From Thermothielavioides terrestris NRRL 8126 (lineage: Eukaryota > Ascomycota > Sordariomycetes > Sordariales > Chaetomiaceae), in contig NC_016457.1 in NCBI RefSeq assembly GCF_000226115.1, forward strand, positions 6,076,001 to 6,140,000: a stretch of DNA of 64,000 bases, in the 5' to 3' direction. The notes beneath the pieces are model-generated. The model was given only the letters and a program-made list of their open reading frames with translations. It did no database searches and was not told the origin of the DNA. The translations under genes were made by a program, and so were the position numbers. Of this stretch, positions 31,732 to 42,998 are shown in pieces (the stretch's first letter is position 1; every line of letters starts with the position of its first letter).

Positions 31732-32705
31732 ATGGCGCCCACCTCCTTCAAGGCCGTTTTCCCTCCCGCCCCTACAAAACGTTCGGCCGCTCGCCTGTCG
31801 GGATATACTGTAAGTTGATGCCAGCATATCTACAATCCGTTTGCCCACCCGTTGGGGCCGTGGTGATCTGTGCTGACTACTAGACCGATCAGGCCCTCAT
31901 CAAAAACTCATTGACCCTGTCCACGCTCCTCGTCTTGGGAGGCCTGGCTCAGACGGTTGTATCTTTCATTCTGCCCCCGCGTTACGCCCTGCTGCCGGTG
32001 GTGTTTCTGCTCCTGCGCGCCGCCGTCCTCACGGCCCTGGATACAGCCTCCGCCACGAAGTACGCCTCAAAGTTGGGTGTCATCGCGGGACGCACCTCGG
32101 CCCAGCTGCCCAGGGACAGCTACGACCCGCTCCGCTCGGAGACGGCCTCGCCCTTCGGCTCGATGCCCGCCGAGAAAGGCATTGTCGTGTTCAACCTGGG
32201 GGCGCGCATCAACCATCCGCTGGGTCTGCTGGCGCCCGGTGCGAAGGAGTTCGCCGACCAATTCGCTGCATGCAATAGCGACTTGCTGAAACGAGCCAAG
32301 GAGCTCGGGTGCCTCGGCGGGACGACGTGGCACGGAGCCCAGACGGCGTCCAACAACACGATCATGTCGGTCTACTACTTCCGGGATCTGGACGGGCTGA
32401 ACCGTTTTGCACATGACCCTGTGCACCGGCAGGCGTGGGACTGGTTCACCAATGTGATCACGAAGAAGTGGGGGTACTCGCATATCGGCATCTTCCACGA
32501 GGCGTTCTGCGCCCCCGCTGGTGCATACGAGACCATCTACATCAACATGCCGCCGGTGCTGATGGCAGCGGGACATGCCAGCATCAAGAACGAGGCCACC
32601 GGGGAGGACGAGTGGGTTCCGACCATGGTCGAGGCGACAGGCTCTGTGTGGCGTAGCCAGTTTTCGCGGATGGGGAAGGCAGTCGGGCGGGAGGCGAAGG
32701 CTTAG
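31732..32705 (+). CDS. DUF4188 / af470 (Fma-MO)-like monooxygenase
   Basis: 296 aa, exons 31732-31809 and 31893-32705 (an alternative acceptor nine bases upstream at TAG would insert three residues in frame). The N-terminus carries two membrane helices (LTLSTLLVLGGLAQTVVSFI and LLPVVFLLLRAAVLTAL). The following soluble domain resembles the dimeric alpha/beta-barrel fungal monooxygenases of Pfam family PF13826, whose characterised member is fumagillin-cluster af470: GIVVFNLGARINHPLGLLAP, TTWHGAQTASNNTIMSVYYF, RDLDGLNRFAHDPVHRQAW, IGIFHEAFCAPAGAYETIY, INMPPVLMAAGHASI. No secondary-metabolite genes lie next to it, and substrate is unknown. It converges with the MFS transporter gene. Confidence 0.8.
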
Positions 32706-32963
32706 GAAGTGCCCAAGGGCGGATGCACTCGGACAGCATCCCGGAAGTGCACACCAAAGAAACAACTTGTGTCAGTAGATTAACTAGGTGGCCTTAGACG
32801 GCGGTGTCATATGTAGGTAGGCCGCAATGTGTGTGTGCCGTCGACGATGCACTCCCGAGGTATCATGAGAACCACCCCAATCCCCATCAGTTATATATAC
32901 CAGGCGCCGAACTCCAAAACATCAAAGCAAAGCGAGCGCACCGGCCGTAAACTTTATTTATTC

Positions 32964-34756
32964 TCATAGAGCCCTCCCGGGCAGCTCGTCATGGTGGTGA
33001 TCCATGGCGTAGATGTCCTTCTGCACGTCGTGCATGTCGATGTGGGCGATGGCGCCGTCGCCGTCGAAGATGCGGGCAATCTCCTCCAGCGTTGGGCCCT
33101 TGGTCTCCACGTAGAAAAACCATACAAAGAGGAGCTCGCACAAGTCCCAGATAGTGTAGAAGAGCATGAAGTTCCAGTGGTGTGGCAGCCGCTCCCACGC
33201 GAGCTTGTTCGTTTGACTGGCTGAGAGTGAGCTTATGCCCGGCGACCAATAGGACCAGAGGCGAAGAGAGAGAGAGAGAGAGAGGGAGGGAGAAAGAGAG
33301 CAGGGCAGACAACCACATACTTGCTGATGGCCAGCATGGCCTGGACGGTGATGTTCATGACCATCATGCCCTTGGCGCGCAAATGGAAAGGGAGGATCTC
33401 GAGCGCGTAGGCGACCAGCAGGCCAGAGAAGCCGATGTCGTAGAAGACACCAAAGAGCCAGATGAAGACAAGCTGGGCGTAGCCCGAAGAGGTATTGAGC
33501 TGGTCCGAGTTCTCGTACACGGCCCCGGTCACGGTCCAGCAGGCAAAGGACGTGACCATGCCGACCGTGGAGACGAGGAACAGGGGCCGGCGGCCGAAGC
33601 GGTCGACGTTGAGGGCAGCGGCGACGGTGACGATGAGGTCGAGGATGGTCTTGCCCGTCGACATGGCGAGCTTCTGGTTCTGGTTGGAGATGCCGGCGCC
33701 CTCGTAGATGGCGTTCATGTAGTTGGAGAAGAGCGCGTTGCCGCTGTACTGCGAGATGATGCCCAGGGACACGATGATGGCCAGGCGCCAGCGGTTGCCG
33801 CGGGTGCGGAGGAAGTCGCGGTAGCTGGTGGACCGCTCCGTCTCCTTCTGGATGCGGATGGTCTCCCGGATCTCGCGGAACTCGAACTGCACGGTGGCGT
33901 TGTGCGGGTTCCCGCCGGCGTGCCACTTGGTCAGGATGTGCAGCGCCTCCTGGTGGCGCTCCTTGTGGATCAGGTACCGGGGCGACTCGGGGATCCACCA
34001 GATGCCGCACAGCTGGATGACGGACGGCACCACCTGAATGAGCGTGATGGACCGCCACGACCAGTCCGACTTGATGTTGGCCGTGCCCCAGGCGATGCAC
34101 GACACTAACAGGGCGCCGGCGTTCCATAGGCAGTTGTAGATGGCGGTGACGGGCCCGCGGTGCTGGGGGTGGCAGATCTCGGTCAGCAGCAGCGGGGACG
34201 CCATCTGGGCGAGCGAGTTGCCGAAGCCGAGCATGAAACGGCCGCCCATGAACACTGTCCGGCGGGGCGGTCAGCCAGGAAAGCGAGAGAAGTAGGGGGG
34301 GGGCGGGGGCGGGCGGACACACTCACTTCCGTAGCCGGTAGCAAACCCCGTTAGGAAGCCGCCGACGACCATGCAGACGCAGCCGGAAATGATGGCTGCT
34401 TTCCGGCCGAAGTGGTCGGCGACGAAGGGCGTGATAAAAAAGGACACGATGGAGCCAATGTTGAACATGTTGACGAGGATGGCGAGCTTGCTGTCGACAA
34501 CGGGGTCCTTGAGATCCGGGTTCGCCGCTAGCTGCGGAAAGAAGAACCTGTTCCAGGCGTCGATCTGCTGCGACGTGTTGACAAGCATGCCGTCGTAGCC
34601 GGTTGTCGCCGACGCCACCATGAGGATGACGGCCAGGCCATACAGCTTCCGGAGGTGCGGTTCTCGGGTCCAGTAGACCCGCTGAAACCTCGGGGTCTCC
34701 TGGACGACCTCGAACTCGGCCGAGACGGTCGATTCGGGCCTCATCTTGGACGCCAT
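32964..34756 (-). CDS. MFS sugar transporter (lactose permease / hexose transporter family)
   Basis: 538 aa, three exons: 34756-34327, 34254-33321, 33216-32964. Twelve-TM sugar/H+ symporter at the plasma membrane. Motifs: N-terminal GLAVILMVASATTGYDGMLV (GYDG), VADHFGRKAAI (D-R/K-x-G-R-R/K loop), GRFMLGFGNSLAQMASPLLL, TEICHPQHRG, WRSITLIQVVPSVIQ, WIPESPRYLI (PESPR), DRFGRRPLFLVST, FDIGFSGLLVAYALEILPFHLRAKG variants, and VETKGPTLEEIARIFDGD (PETKG-like). The second intron (33320-33217) contains a (GA)n microsatellite near 33266-33285. The first intron is 72 nt with donor GTGAGT. Convergent with the DUF4188 gene. Confidence 0.92.
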
Positions 34757-37046
34757 GGCGACCTGCACCCTTTTGCGTGCCCCCAACTCAAACTCGGCTG
34801 GCGTTGTGTGCTGTGTAGATGTCGAGTTGAGGTTGTCAGGTTCCGGGCTCGCTTTGACGTGAAGCGTCTGCTTGGGTCGACGAACCGACAGACTCGGTCG
34901 GGCAAGCCTCTCCTCTCACCGGGCCCTCGCGCGTCTGGAGGGGCCGGACGCATTAATAGTGTAGCCACACGGGGGCCATTGTCGAGAGATCCACCGGTGC
35001 CAGCAGGCTGGGCACGCTGGTGCTCTCTGGGGTCTGGCAAAGCAGGCGTTCCACCCCTGCTCCCTGCTACCCCAGGTCTTGAGCGGGAGGGGTTGCACTG
35101 CACTACACTACTAACGGATAAGTACTGTACATTACTGCAACCCGGAAGGGAAACAGCGTACATTACAGGCTATACTTGATATGTGCGTATGCACATTACA
35201 TTCCCCGTAACTCTCGCGTATGAATAGCGCGCTAGTCATGGATGTCGGATTCGGACTGCACAGAGAATGGCAGCCGGGATGCGGGGCGAGCGAGCTGGGT
35301 AGTGTAGTGAAGTGTACAAAGGGAAGATGCAACAGATTACGGAGGTACCACAGGAACGTTGGAGGACTGGTTGATGCAACCCATCTTCGCGCTGCGTCCG
35401 TGGGTCTGTTGGAGGCCGGCGGGCGACGGAGGTCTTGGCGCGGGGCCCAAATGGCGATACGGAACGCCAAATCCGAGGAGGGGGGGGACTGGACATTGTC
35501 TGCTCAGGACACTCCTGTGCACTGTTGGAAGCTAGCTGTTTTGTGCCTTAGCAATAGTGTGGAAAATGTCGGCTGTGAAATCCGTCGTTGGATCGATTCT
35601 TGGTATGCAGGTGTCGACTCGCGGTGGGTTGTTCATCCGCACTCGTCCTGTCTCGCAATGCGTTCAAGCAAAGCCAGGGTACCTGGACTGGAGTGGCGCC
35701 ACTGCGTGCCCTGGACCCAGGGACCCAAGGCCCGTTCCCGTTCCTGCAGCCTGATTCGCTTCCCCGCATTTCTGCCGCCACTGCGAAGGAAAGTTCCCTC
35801 ACAACCTTGAAGTGATCGCTCCACTCCAGGTGATGCCTGTCCAGCAAAACACGAAGCCCAGTCTGAGCGCTGATGGCCGGCCGCCCTTGTCGATATTGCC
35901 TTCGGTTGACAGGGGCCGCGAGTCTGACGCGCTGGCTCAGCGCGGAATACCGAGTGTACACTGCTGAGTAACTCCCGATCCCAACCAGCACGTCATCCTC
36001 CCGGGTGGCAAAAACGGCAAAATGCGAGGTGGTCACGGTACCTAGCCAATGACGGGCGACGCCGAAAGTGTCGCCGCAGCGGCCCGCCAGCGATGGGAGG
36101 CAGCTGACGTGCCCGACCCTTGAATCCTGGAAGGGAATTAATTAACATTAACGGGATGGATTGGCTCCGTTCTTCGCAGCCACGTTCCCTAACGTTCGTA
36201 GCTTCCGGACCCTGGGGGCCAGTGTGAGGAGCTGGTGAGGGGGCTGACTTGGAGCACGGCAAAGACTGAAAGGGGAAACGATTGCTCTGGGTTGGCGAAG
36301 TTAGTCAAGCCTTAGCGTGTGCCCAGGATTGGCCAGTGCCTGGCTGTGCCACATGCAATGAGCAGCACTCCCTCTGCAGGGGAAAGCAGGGAGATGAGCA
36401 GCTGCGACAAGATGCGTTTCTGTTAGCTGCATCCTGGCTGGCTCGGGGGCTGAGAAAATGACCTAACTACGGAGTAGTATAACACAAACAGCTTTCACTT
36501 GTGCTCACTCGGCACCCCGACCCTGGACCAGCCCTCCAGCCCCCGGCCCTTGCTTCCAGGCCTGCCTTGGGTCAACCGGGAATCAGGGACGCAGATCCGG
36601 GGTTTGGAGACGGGCCCCACTTGGCGCAAGGGATGGCAGCTCGCACAGACAATTCACAAGTGAACTGAGGGTTTCCAGGAGAAGTGTTTTTGTTGAATAA
36701 CTAACGTGAAAAGCCCGAGCGCAGCTCTGACGGACGCGAAGCTCTGATGGACGCGGAGCGCAGATAGTAGTTTTCTCTCTTGTTTCTCTTGTTTCTCTCC
36801 CACTCGCCAATGGCACAATGTGTACACACGAAGTGTACAATTTGAACATTGAGTACGGAGTACACGCAGTAGTGGAGTGTAATGTTGTCGCGTGCTTATG
36901 CAGAGAAGCTGGCCAACGGCTGGGGAATAAGCAACGCCCAACATGTGAAAGTCTTCGGATCCGTGAGCCGACCGCGGGATCCCTGACCAATAGTGTAACG
37001 TTAGTGTGTTTGTTGCTCTCAATGGAGCTAACTTAGTGTAATATGT
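34757..37046. other. Gene-free stretch left of the Mutator-like element
   Basis: No gene supported on either strand. Scattered short palindromes around GTGTAC and a two-unit 21-bp repeat (AGCTCTGA(C/T)GGACGCG) near 36722-36757. Together with 37508-39184 this is the longest gene-free part of the window. Confidence 0.4.
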
Positions 37047-37507
37047 CGACCCTCTTAAAAACACTACACAGATTTTTTAGAACCACTACACAGCTGGGGG
37101 TGGTCTATGCGCCCTCCCAAACATTCCACGCCAAGCTTCCAGGTTTGCTCAGAACAAGTTATATTGCCTACCTTGACCGCCTTCTGCATTGCGCACCGAC
37201 GCGAGAAACAAGGTCTCCACTTTGTACTTGGCTAGTCACGTGGCTTTTCTTATCGATAAGAAACTTCTCCCGTTGGTACCTCAGTAGGATAGAACTTCCA
37301 TTGCACTCGCCTTTGCAAAAGTCCTCTCTTTCAAGTGACGCGGCGATTGACCATTGGGATCTTTCAAGCTTTTTCTCCTACGATTCCTATAGTGACATGT
37401 CAGCTGGGGCGTGGGGTGACTGCTCGCTGTAAGATTTTGGGGGGCGCACGGACCACCCGGCTGCGTAGTGGTTCTAAAAAATCTGTGTAGTGTTTTTAAG
37501 AGGGTCG
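37047..37507. mobile_element. Mutator-like MITE with ~70-bp TIRs and 9-bp target duplication
   Basis: Left TIR begins CGACCCTCTTAAAAACACTA at 37047 and the right TIR is its complement ending at 37507. The pair matches for about 70 bp with a few differences. GTAATATGT directly repeats at 37038-37046 and 37508-37516, a 9-bp duplication typical of Mutator/MULE elements. Length 461 bp, no transposase, so non-autonomous. Confidence 0.85.
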
Positions 37508-39184
37508 GTAATATGTGCACTACTCCGTAAGTCAGTGGACTGTCGTGAAACGCACCGATCCACCGAAGGCGTCCGAGCGCAGACAGACTGCTGGGGTGGA
37601 GGAGCTTCCAGAAAAAGTTCATGAAATGGCACCACAGCCAGGGCCGCCTGCTCGGTGCTGGGCCCTTGCTGTGCCCGAAGAGGCGTACACTAGAAGCCCG
37701 ATGAAGGATTTCTTCATCACGTCAACGCCCCTCTGGGGAAATTGCAAATGCAGGCCCACAAGCGGGCCGCGATCGTTGTCGTCCACTTCAGCCGCAACGG
37801 GTCCTTCGAGATCCGCAAAGATCGCCCAAGATGGGAGCACGATGTTTCCGGGTTGGTATTATTGCACGTTCCGCGTTGGTGCTTTGCATCCGCCCCGGCG
37901 CGGGACGCAACCTCCAACGCGGACGGAAAGCGCACGGATCCGCGGCCCAGACGTGTAGCAGGGCAAACACGGCTGAACCACGGTGCTGGAATGATCGTTG
38001 ACTTCCTGCATGGACCACCCACAAGGACACAACAAGTCAGCGCGGACCAAACCGAGCAAGCGCGACTCCTGTGTCTAACTCGGAGAGATACGGGACAGCG
38101 AGACAAAACACGCATCTTTTCCGTCCAGCTAGCACCTACGATCGATTCATCGGAACAACCTGCACGCCCTCGGCCCGCTTCCCGCCCGATGTTGGCACAA
38201 GCACCGCGAACCCCCGGTCCTCTAGTTATTGCCTTATGGGACTTTGTCAGGTTCGTCTTCATCCAGCACAAGTGCGTGGGGCCCTGGTCGCCGTCGATGA
38301 CTCCTTAGCTGGCGCCCGCGCAGTTGCTTCGAGACGCGCACGCGTCGATACACGCGTCCATGTAGACCGGCGCTGAGGCCGATAACGGCGAGGAGCAAGA
38401 AGACGAGGGCGGCCAGCACTCCCAGGGCGATGCCGCGGGTGACGCCGAGGGTTCCCGGGGCCGCCGGGCTGGGGCGGGGCAGTGGCATTCGAGTACTGCG
38501 GTTGGTAAGGCTCGTATGCTACTTGTTGGTGCTGCACTGGGTGTTGGTATTGAGACGGACTGGCCTTCTCAGGAGTGGCTTCTGGGGGCTGGTGATACTA
38601 CAAACGGGTGTTGCGCAGCCCGTGGTTGATCCAGAGCGCACATGCTGTGGGTGGCGATTTGGGAGGAGAACCTTGTGTGTGATTCACCGTCAATGTTCGA
38701 GCTGTCACCCCGAGGCCGATGGAATGAAGGGGCTTAGGCCACATCACAGGTTGGCGCTGTTCATCTAGATAAGTCCAGCGAGGGGTTGATCAGTCGAGGA
38801 GGAGTGTGGCTCAGTTGAAATTTTGTTTGCCAGCCACAGTGCTACGCTCGGGGTTGTCTCACGTCAGCGTCCAAACTGAACGCTGCGGCATCCCGCTGGG
38901 CGCCGCACAAACCCCTGAATCCGTGAAGATGGTTCCGCGATTAACTGCTCAGGCCCAACGTGCATTCCTGCTGTGGCAGGCAACTTCAGTGTTCATTAAG
39001 GTAACTCGCTCCCTAAACAGGCGTTTTCGCACCCCTGAGGACAAGGTGTGCTCGAGTACCTAACCAGGCAACCGAGTTTATCGAATTGGCGTCCGCCACA
39101 GCGACCGCGAGCGTGTTGGATGCTCCAAGGACCCTGCAGGACAGCTCGTTGGTAGTCGGGGCCCACTTCAGAGCTTGCTAACTG
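37508..39184. other. Gene-free stretch between two TIR elements
   Basis: No gene seen. ORFs of 150-190 codons occur in several frames but none has motifs or coding composition. A short hydrophobic/proline fragment on the minus strand near 38340-38490 has protein-like pieces but no frame closes. Confidence 0.3.
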
Positions 39185-39688
39185 TTGTTGTTCTCAAACA
39201 CCAGGTTAAAGTGGGTCCTCTGAACACCACTGCACACAGCACTTTTTCGACAGAAGCCTAAAACCATATTCCACAACAGTATCCTACAGAGCGGTTGCGC
39301 GCATAGTAGAGGGCTATAGCTATACATATTCAATGTCCGCAGAATTCGAATCTACAGTCAGATTGATGATGCGCGCAATACGCGCTGAGATCTAGATAGA
39401 TCTAGATAACCGTAAAATTACGTGTATTTTACGCAAAATCTAATGTAAAAAAGGTATTTTACACTGATATTACATCTATCAAGACCTCAACGCGTATTGC
39501 GCACGCCATCAATCTGACTGCAGATTCGAAATCTACGGCATCGAATATATGTATCTACATCCCTCTACCATGCGCGCAAGCGCTCTGTAGGATACTGTTG
39601 TGGAATATCATTTTGGGCTTCTGTGGAAAAAGTGCTGTGCAGAGCAGACCTCTTGGCCCCACTTTAACCTGGTGTTTGAGAACCACAA
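39185..39688. mobile_element. Foldback-type element, about 230-bp inverted arms
   Basis: The left arm from 39185 (GTTCTCAAACACCAGGTTAA at 39190) and the right arm ending 39688 are inverted repeats over about 230 bp each at roughly 80-85% identity, around an A+T-rich core (about 39400-39475). Both arms share TATTCCACAACAGTATCCTA and GTCAGATTGATG. No target duplication is obvious and no protein is encoded. Confidence 0.8.
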
Positions 39689-39877
39689 TGGCGACGTCAA
39701 TTTGACCGGTAACCTCCTCTTCAGCACAATACATACAGCCAGCGCTTGCTCCAAGTCGCGATCGACCGCCGCAGCGAACAGCACCCTAGCACTGGCTCCA
39801 ACAAGAACGGAACCACTACGCTGAAGCCTCCAGTCACTACAGTGTAGCTGCGTGACGGTAGACGGACGAGCCTCGCC

Positions 39878-41305
39878 ATGGCCCGATTCTTTGCGATCGA
39901 CGTGCCGCTCGAGGTCCTGGAGCTCATCGTTCGCCTGCTCGACCCCATCTCCGTGATCGCGCTGTCCCAGGCTTCCAGTGCATGGCGCGCGCTGATCCGC
40001 CCGATGCGCCATGATTTCGAGCGGCGCCTGCTGGCGCTGGAGCTGACGCCCGAGCACGGAGGCATCGTGCCGCTGTTCCACGAACGCGACTCCTCGCTCA
40101 CCCCGCCGTGGGACAGCGACGAGTGGCGGACCAACAAGTACGCCTGCTGCGGGTGCATGAAGCTGCGTACCCACTTGATGTTCGACAACCACGCCATCCT
40201 CCGCCGGCCGTACCGCAAACCGCCGCCGGGGAGCGTCGAGGCCGAGAGAGTCGCCGTCACCGACTGGGAGCCCCTCGAGCCGGCCGCCAGGTGGAGGCGC
40301 ATCCAGCAACAGGTGACTGAGGACCGGGAGGCGCGGCGGATATGGGCCCAGGCCCGCGCCAGGCAGCGCGAATTGGCGGGTCCGCCCGCACATCCCTTCG
40401 CGCCCTTGCCCCCGGAACCGGAGACTACTTACGACGACGTCGAACGGCGTTTGGCTGGCGTGTCGCGTCAGAACCGCCGGTGCATCGAGTGCAAGCGTCG
40501 GCGCGGCCATTTCTCTGGGAAACCGAACGGCGTTGTGCGCGGACCTGGAATCAGCGAGGTCCCCGTCGTCATCAGCCGCCAGCTCCGCTTCGAGGCCCTC
40601 TGGGAGAGACACTTCCCGGGTCTGTTCCCGCTGTTGCCACCAGAAATGCGCCCTAGGAATTGGCCCGTCCTCAGGCGCATGGAGCATGGCTTTCTCTCGA
40701 GCTTGTACCTCATCCGCTGCCCGTCTTGTACGACGTGGCTGGAGCACAGCGCCTTCCGAGAGTGGGATATGTATAGATACGGTATTTGGTTTCCCCAACG
40801 ACCCGTGAACCCTCTCCTTTGCAATCACTGCCACCTCAAGACCCACCGCGATCCATCCTTGCTTGCTGGGCAGCTCGCGGCCGCCGCTCTCGACATGCTG
40901 CGTAGCGATCGCCGCTGGGCTCTCTTTCGTCTGGGCTTCGGCTGGAAGTTTATCTACAGAGACTTCAACGACAACAACGCCTTGCTCGGTAGATGGAAGG
41001 TCGTCGAACCGGAAATCCTGGCCGGACTCAGGTGGCGAAACCCACGTGAACACGACCCGGAGATCGAGGAGGCAGACTTTGATCACCTCCGCCGCCGTCT
41101 GCACCGGTACAGGGAGCTCATCTACAACGAGGTTGACCCAGACACAAGAGAGGCAGCCTTGCAAAATTGGTTCCGGCTCTGGGTCGAGGATTATGATCTC
41201 TATGAGGGCATGTACCATTGGCTCAGCCAGCAGATTGCCAGGATCGAGAGCGATCCGCATCTCGTCCTCAACTACGTGTTGGAGCGTAATCCGTACCGCA
41301 TCTGA
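39878..41305 (+). CDS. F-box protein with cysteine-pair motifs
   Basis: 475 aa, single exon. The N-terminal F-box (about residues 4-50) reads FFAIDVPLEVLELIVRLLDP then ISVIALSQASSAWRALIRP, the Skp1-binding motif of SCF ubiquitin ligases. After it come several CxxC pairs: YACCGCMKL, RRCIECKRR, IRCPSCTTW and LLCNHCHLK, suggestive of zinc coordination between residues 85 and 320. The C-terminal half is Trp/Arg/Glu rich and helical (WRNPREHDPEIEEADFDHLR, LVLNYVLERN). Such F-box/zinc-ribbon-like proteins are common in fungi and presumably select substrates for degradation. The start MARFFAID is the first ATG. Preceded, 190 bp upstream, by a foldback element that may affect its promoter. Confidence 0.85.
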   Translation: MARFFAIDVPLEVLELIVRLLDPISVIALSQASSAWRALIRPMRHDFERRLLALELTPEHGGIVPLFHERDSSLTPPWDSDEWRTNKYACCGCMKLRTHLMFDNHAILRRPYRKPPPGSVEAERVAVTDWEPLEPAARWRRIQQQVTEDREARRIWAQARARQRELAGPPAHPFAPLPPEPETTYDDVERRLAGVSRQNRRCIECKRRRGHFSGKPNGVVRGPGISEVPVVISRQLRFEALWERHFPGLFPLLPPEMRPRNWPVLRRMEHGFLSSLYLIRCPSCTTWLEHSAFREWDMYRYGIWFPQRPVNPLLCNHCHLKTHRDPSLLAGQLAAAALDMLRSDRRWALFRLGFGWKFIYRDFNDNNALLGRWKVVEPEILAGLRWRNPREHDPEIEEADFDHLRRRLHRYRELIYNEVDPDTREAALQNWFRLWVEDYDLYEGMYHWLSQQIARIESDPHLVLNYVLERNPYRI

Positions 41306-41786
41306 CCAGCGAGGCGTGCATGCTTTGCGTAGTCATAACAAGTGAGTCCTCAGGTTGCGAGCAGAGACGGAGCTGGTGTTCCCATGGCGTCATCCCCAAT
41401 CGCGACCGATTCCGTGACTTCCGTGTCAGGCTGGCGGCGGAAAGTGGCATACGAACTTGGTATCAAAAGGTCTTGATGTTGAATTCGAGCGCTGCAGACA
41501 AAATCAAGCGGCAGACATTTGATAATCCATGCTGCCACATCAGAGTCTCGCTGACCTATGGCGCTCGAGCGCGCAATCGCAACAGGTGACGACGGCTGGG
41601 GGCGATGGAGCCCTCCAAAGCGAGCGACGTCGAAACTACGCAATGCGGCCGACGGCAGCTCGAGAGAAAACACACCTCAAGACACCAACATCCCTAAACT
41701 CGGTCGAAGCAGCCGGTCCCTGTCCTGAAGGTTCGATCAAGCAATTCTTGTTTGTTTGTTTTCCATCCCTACCTAAGACCGGACAA
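41306..41786. other. Intergenic, no gene seen
   Basis: Presumed promoter of the MBL-fold gene. The in-frame 5' extension of the following gene in this region lacks an aligned family start. Confidence 0.35.
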
Positions 41787-42998
41787 ATGCCAGCGTCTTC
41801 CTCGCCACACATCTCGGCCCCCGACCTGGGGATTCCGCCGTCTGCCTCCACCGTTGACCTCTCCATCATCAACACAACCGGTACGATTCGAGGGGTCTCG
41901 GCGGACTTGTTCCTCTCACCACCAGTCAAAGGCTACGACTGGCTGGCTGTTCCCGTTGTCTCCTTTCTGATCCAGCATCCTCGCCTGAACAGGTCGCTGC
42001 TTTTCGACCTGGGCATCCGAAAGGACTGGGAGAATCTCAGCCCGCCCCTTCTGACTCGAATCAAAAGCCTAGGATGGACTTTGAGTGTCGACAGGGATGT
42101 GCACGAGATCCTGCAGGAGGCCGGGGTCGACCCCGGCAACATTGAGGCGATTGTCTGGAGTCATCACCACTTTGACCACGCCGGGGACCCGAGCATGTTT
42201 CCCCCCAGCACCGCACTTATCGTCGGCCCCGGATTCCAGAGCATGTTGCCAGGGTACCCCACAGATCCCACATCGACTATCCTGGAAAGCAGCTTGGCCA
42301 ACCGACGACTGATCGAGCTGGACTTTGAGTCGGGCCGGGCCGGAACCGACACGTATGCGCCCCTCAGCATTGGCGGCTTCCGGGCCCTGGACTACTTCGG
42401 CGACGGCTCCTTCTATCTGCTCCACACGCCGGGCCATACGGTCGGCCACATCAGCGGCCTGGCCCGCGTCACGTCGGAGCCTGCCTCGTTCGTCCTCCTC
42501 GCCGGCGACGCCATCCACCACCCGGGAGAGATTCGTCCGAGCAGGTACCTTCCCGTTCCGAGCGACATCATCCCGGATCCGTTCGCGCCGGACCCCCGCC
42601 CTTTGGCCTCGCACTACGGCTGCGCCGCCGCCGTGTTTGACTCCCTGTTCGCGGCACGGGGCAGGTCCGCGGGCGATCCGATCTTCGACCCGGCGCGGGC
42701 GAAGCACGGGGAGGAGGCCTTCCACGACGACGTTGACGAGCTGCGACGCACGGCAGCCAAGCTGCAGGCGATGGACGCGCACGACAACGTGCTCATAGCG
42801 GCCGCCCACGACGAGGCCTTGCTGGACCACATGGACTTCTTCCCCGACGGGAAGCTGAACGGCTTTGTCCACCACGCCTGGGTGAGGCGGGTTCGGTGGC
42901 GGTTCCTGAAGGACTTCGCTGCGGCGGTTGGGAAGCAAGATCATGAGATGGTAAGAAGGACATGGGGCCCCCAGACCATCCCAGGGAAGGCAAAGTAG
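41787..42998 (+). CDS. Metallo-beta-lactamase-fold hydrolase (lactonase-like)
   Basis: 403 aa, single exon. The zinc signature is AIVWSHHHFDHAGDPSMF (the HxHxDH motif) near residue 130, followed by FYLLHTPGHTVGHISG (second histidine), LLAGDAIHH (bridging aspartate) and a late HH..W near the C-terminus. This pattern fits the family of N-acyl-homoserine lactonase-like fungal and bacterial MBL hydrolases. The N-terminus STVDLSIINTTGTIRGVSAD, LAVPVVSFLIQHPRLNR and LLFDLGIRKDWE are the usual leader strands. No signal peptide is seen, so a cytosolic hydrolase is likely; substrate unknown. The start MPASSSPHIS at 41787 gives a normal-length leader; an upstream in-frame extension exists. Confidence 0.9.
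   Translation: MPASSSPHISAPDLGIPPSASTVDLSIINTTGTIRGVSADLFLSPPVKGYDWLAVPVVSFLIQHPRLNRSLLFDLGIRKDWENLSPPLLTRIKSLGWTLSVDRDVHEILQEAGVDPGNIEAIVWSHHHFDHAGDPSMFPPSTALIVGPGFQSMLPGYPTDPTSTILESSLANRRLIELDFESGRAGTDTYAPLSIGGFRALDYFGDGSFYLLHTPGHTVGHISGLARVTSEPASFVLLAGDAIHHPGEIRPSRYLPVPSDIIPDPFAPDPRPLASHYGCAAAVFDSLFAARGRSAGDPIFDPARAKHGEEAFHDDVDELRRTAAKLQAMDAHDNVLIAAAHDEALLDHMDFFPDGKLNGFVHHAWVRRVRWRFLKDFAAAVGKQDHEMVRRTWGPQTIPGKAK

Noticed and set aside
39340..39360. TTCGAATC string resembling a tRNA T-loop
   Set aside because: No acceptor stem or anticodon arm pairs around it; it belongs to the foldback element arms.
39608..41260. 550-codon ORF on the minus strand
   Set aside because: Antisense to the F-box gene and runs into the foldback element; composition lacks domain motifs.
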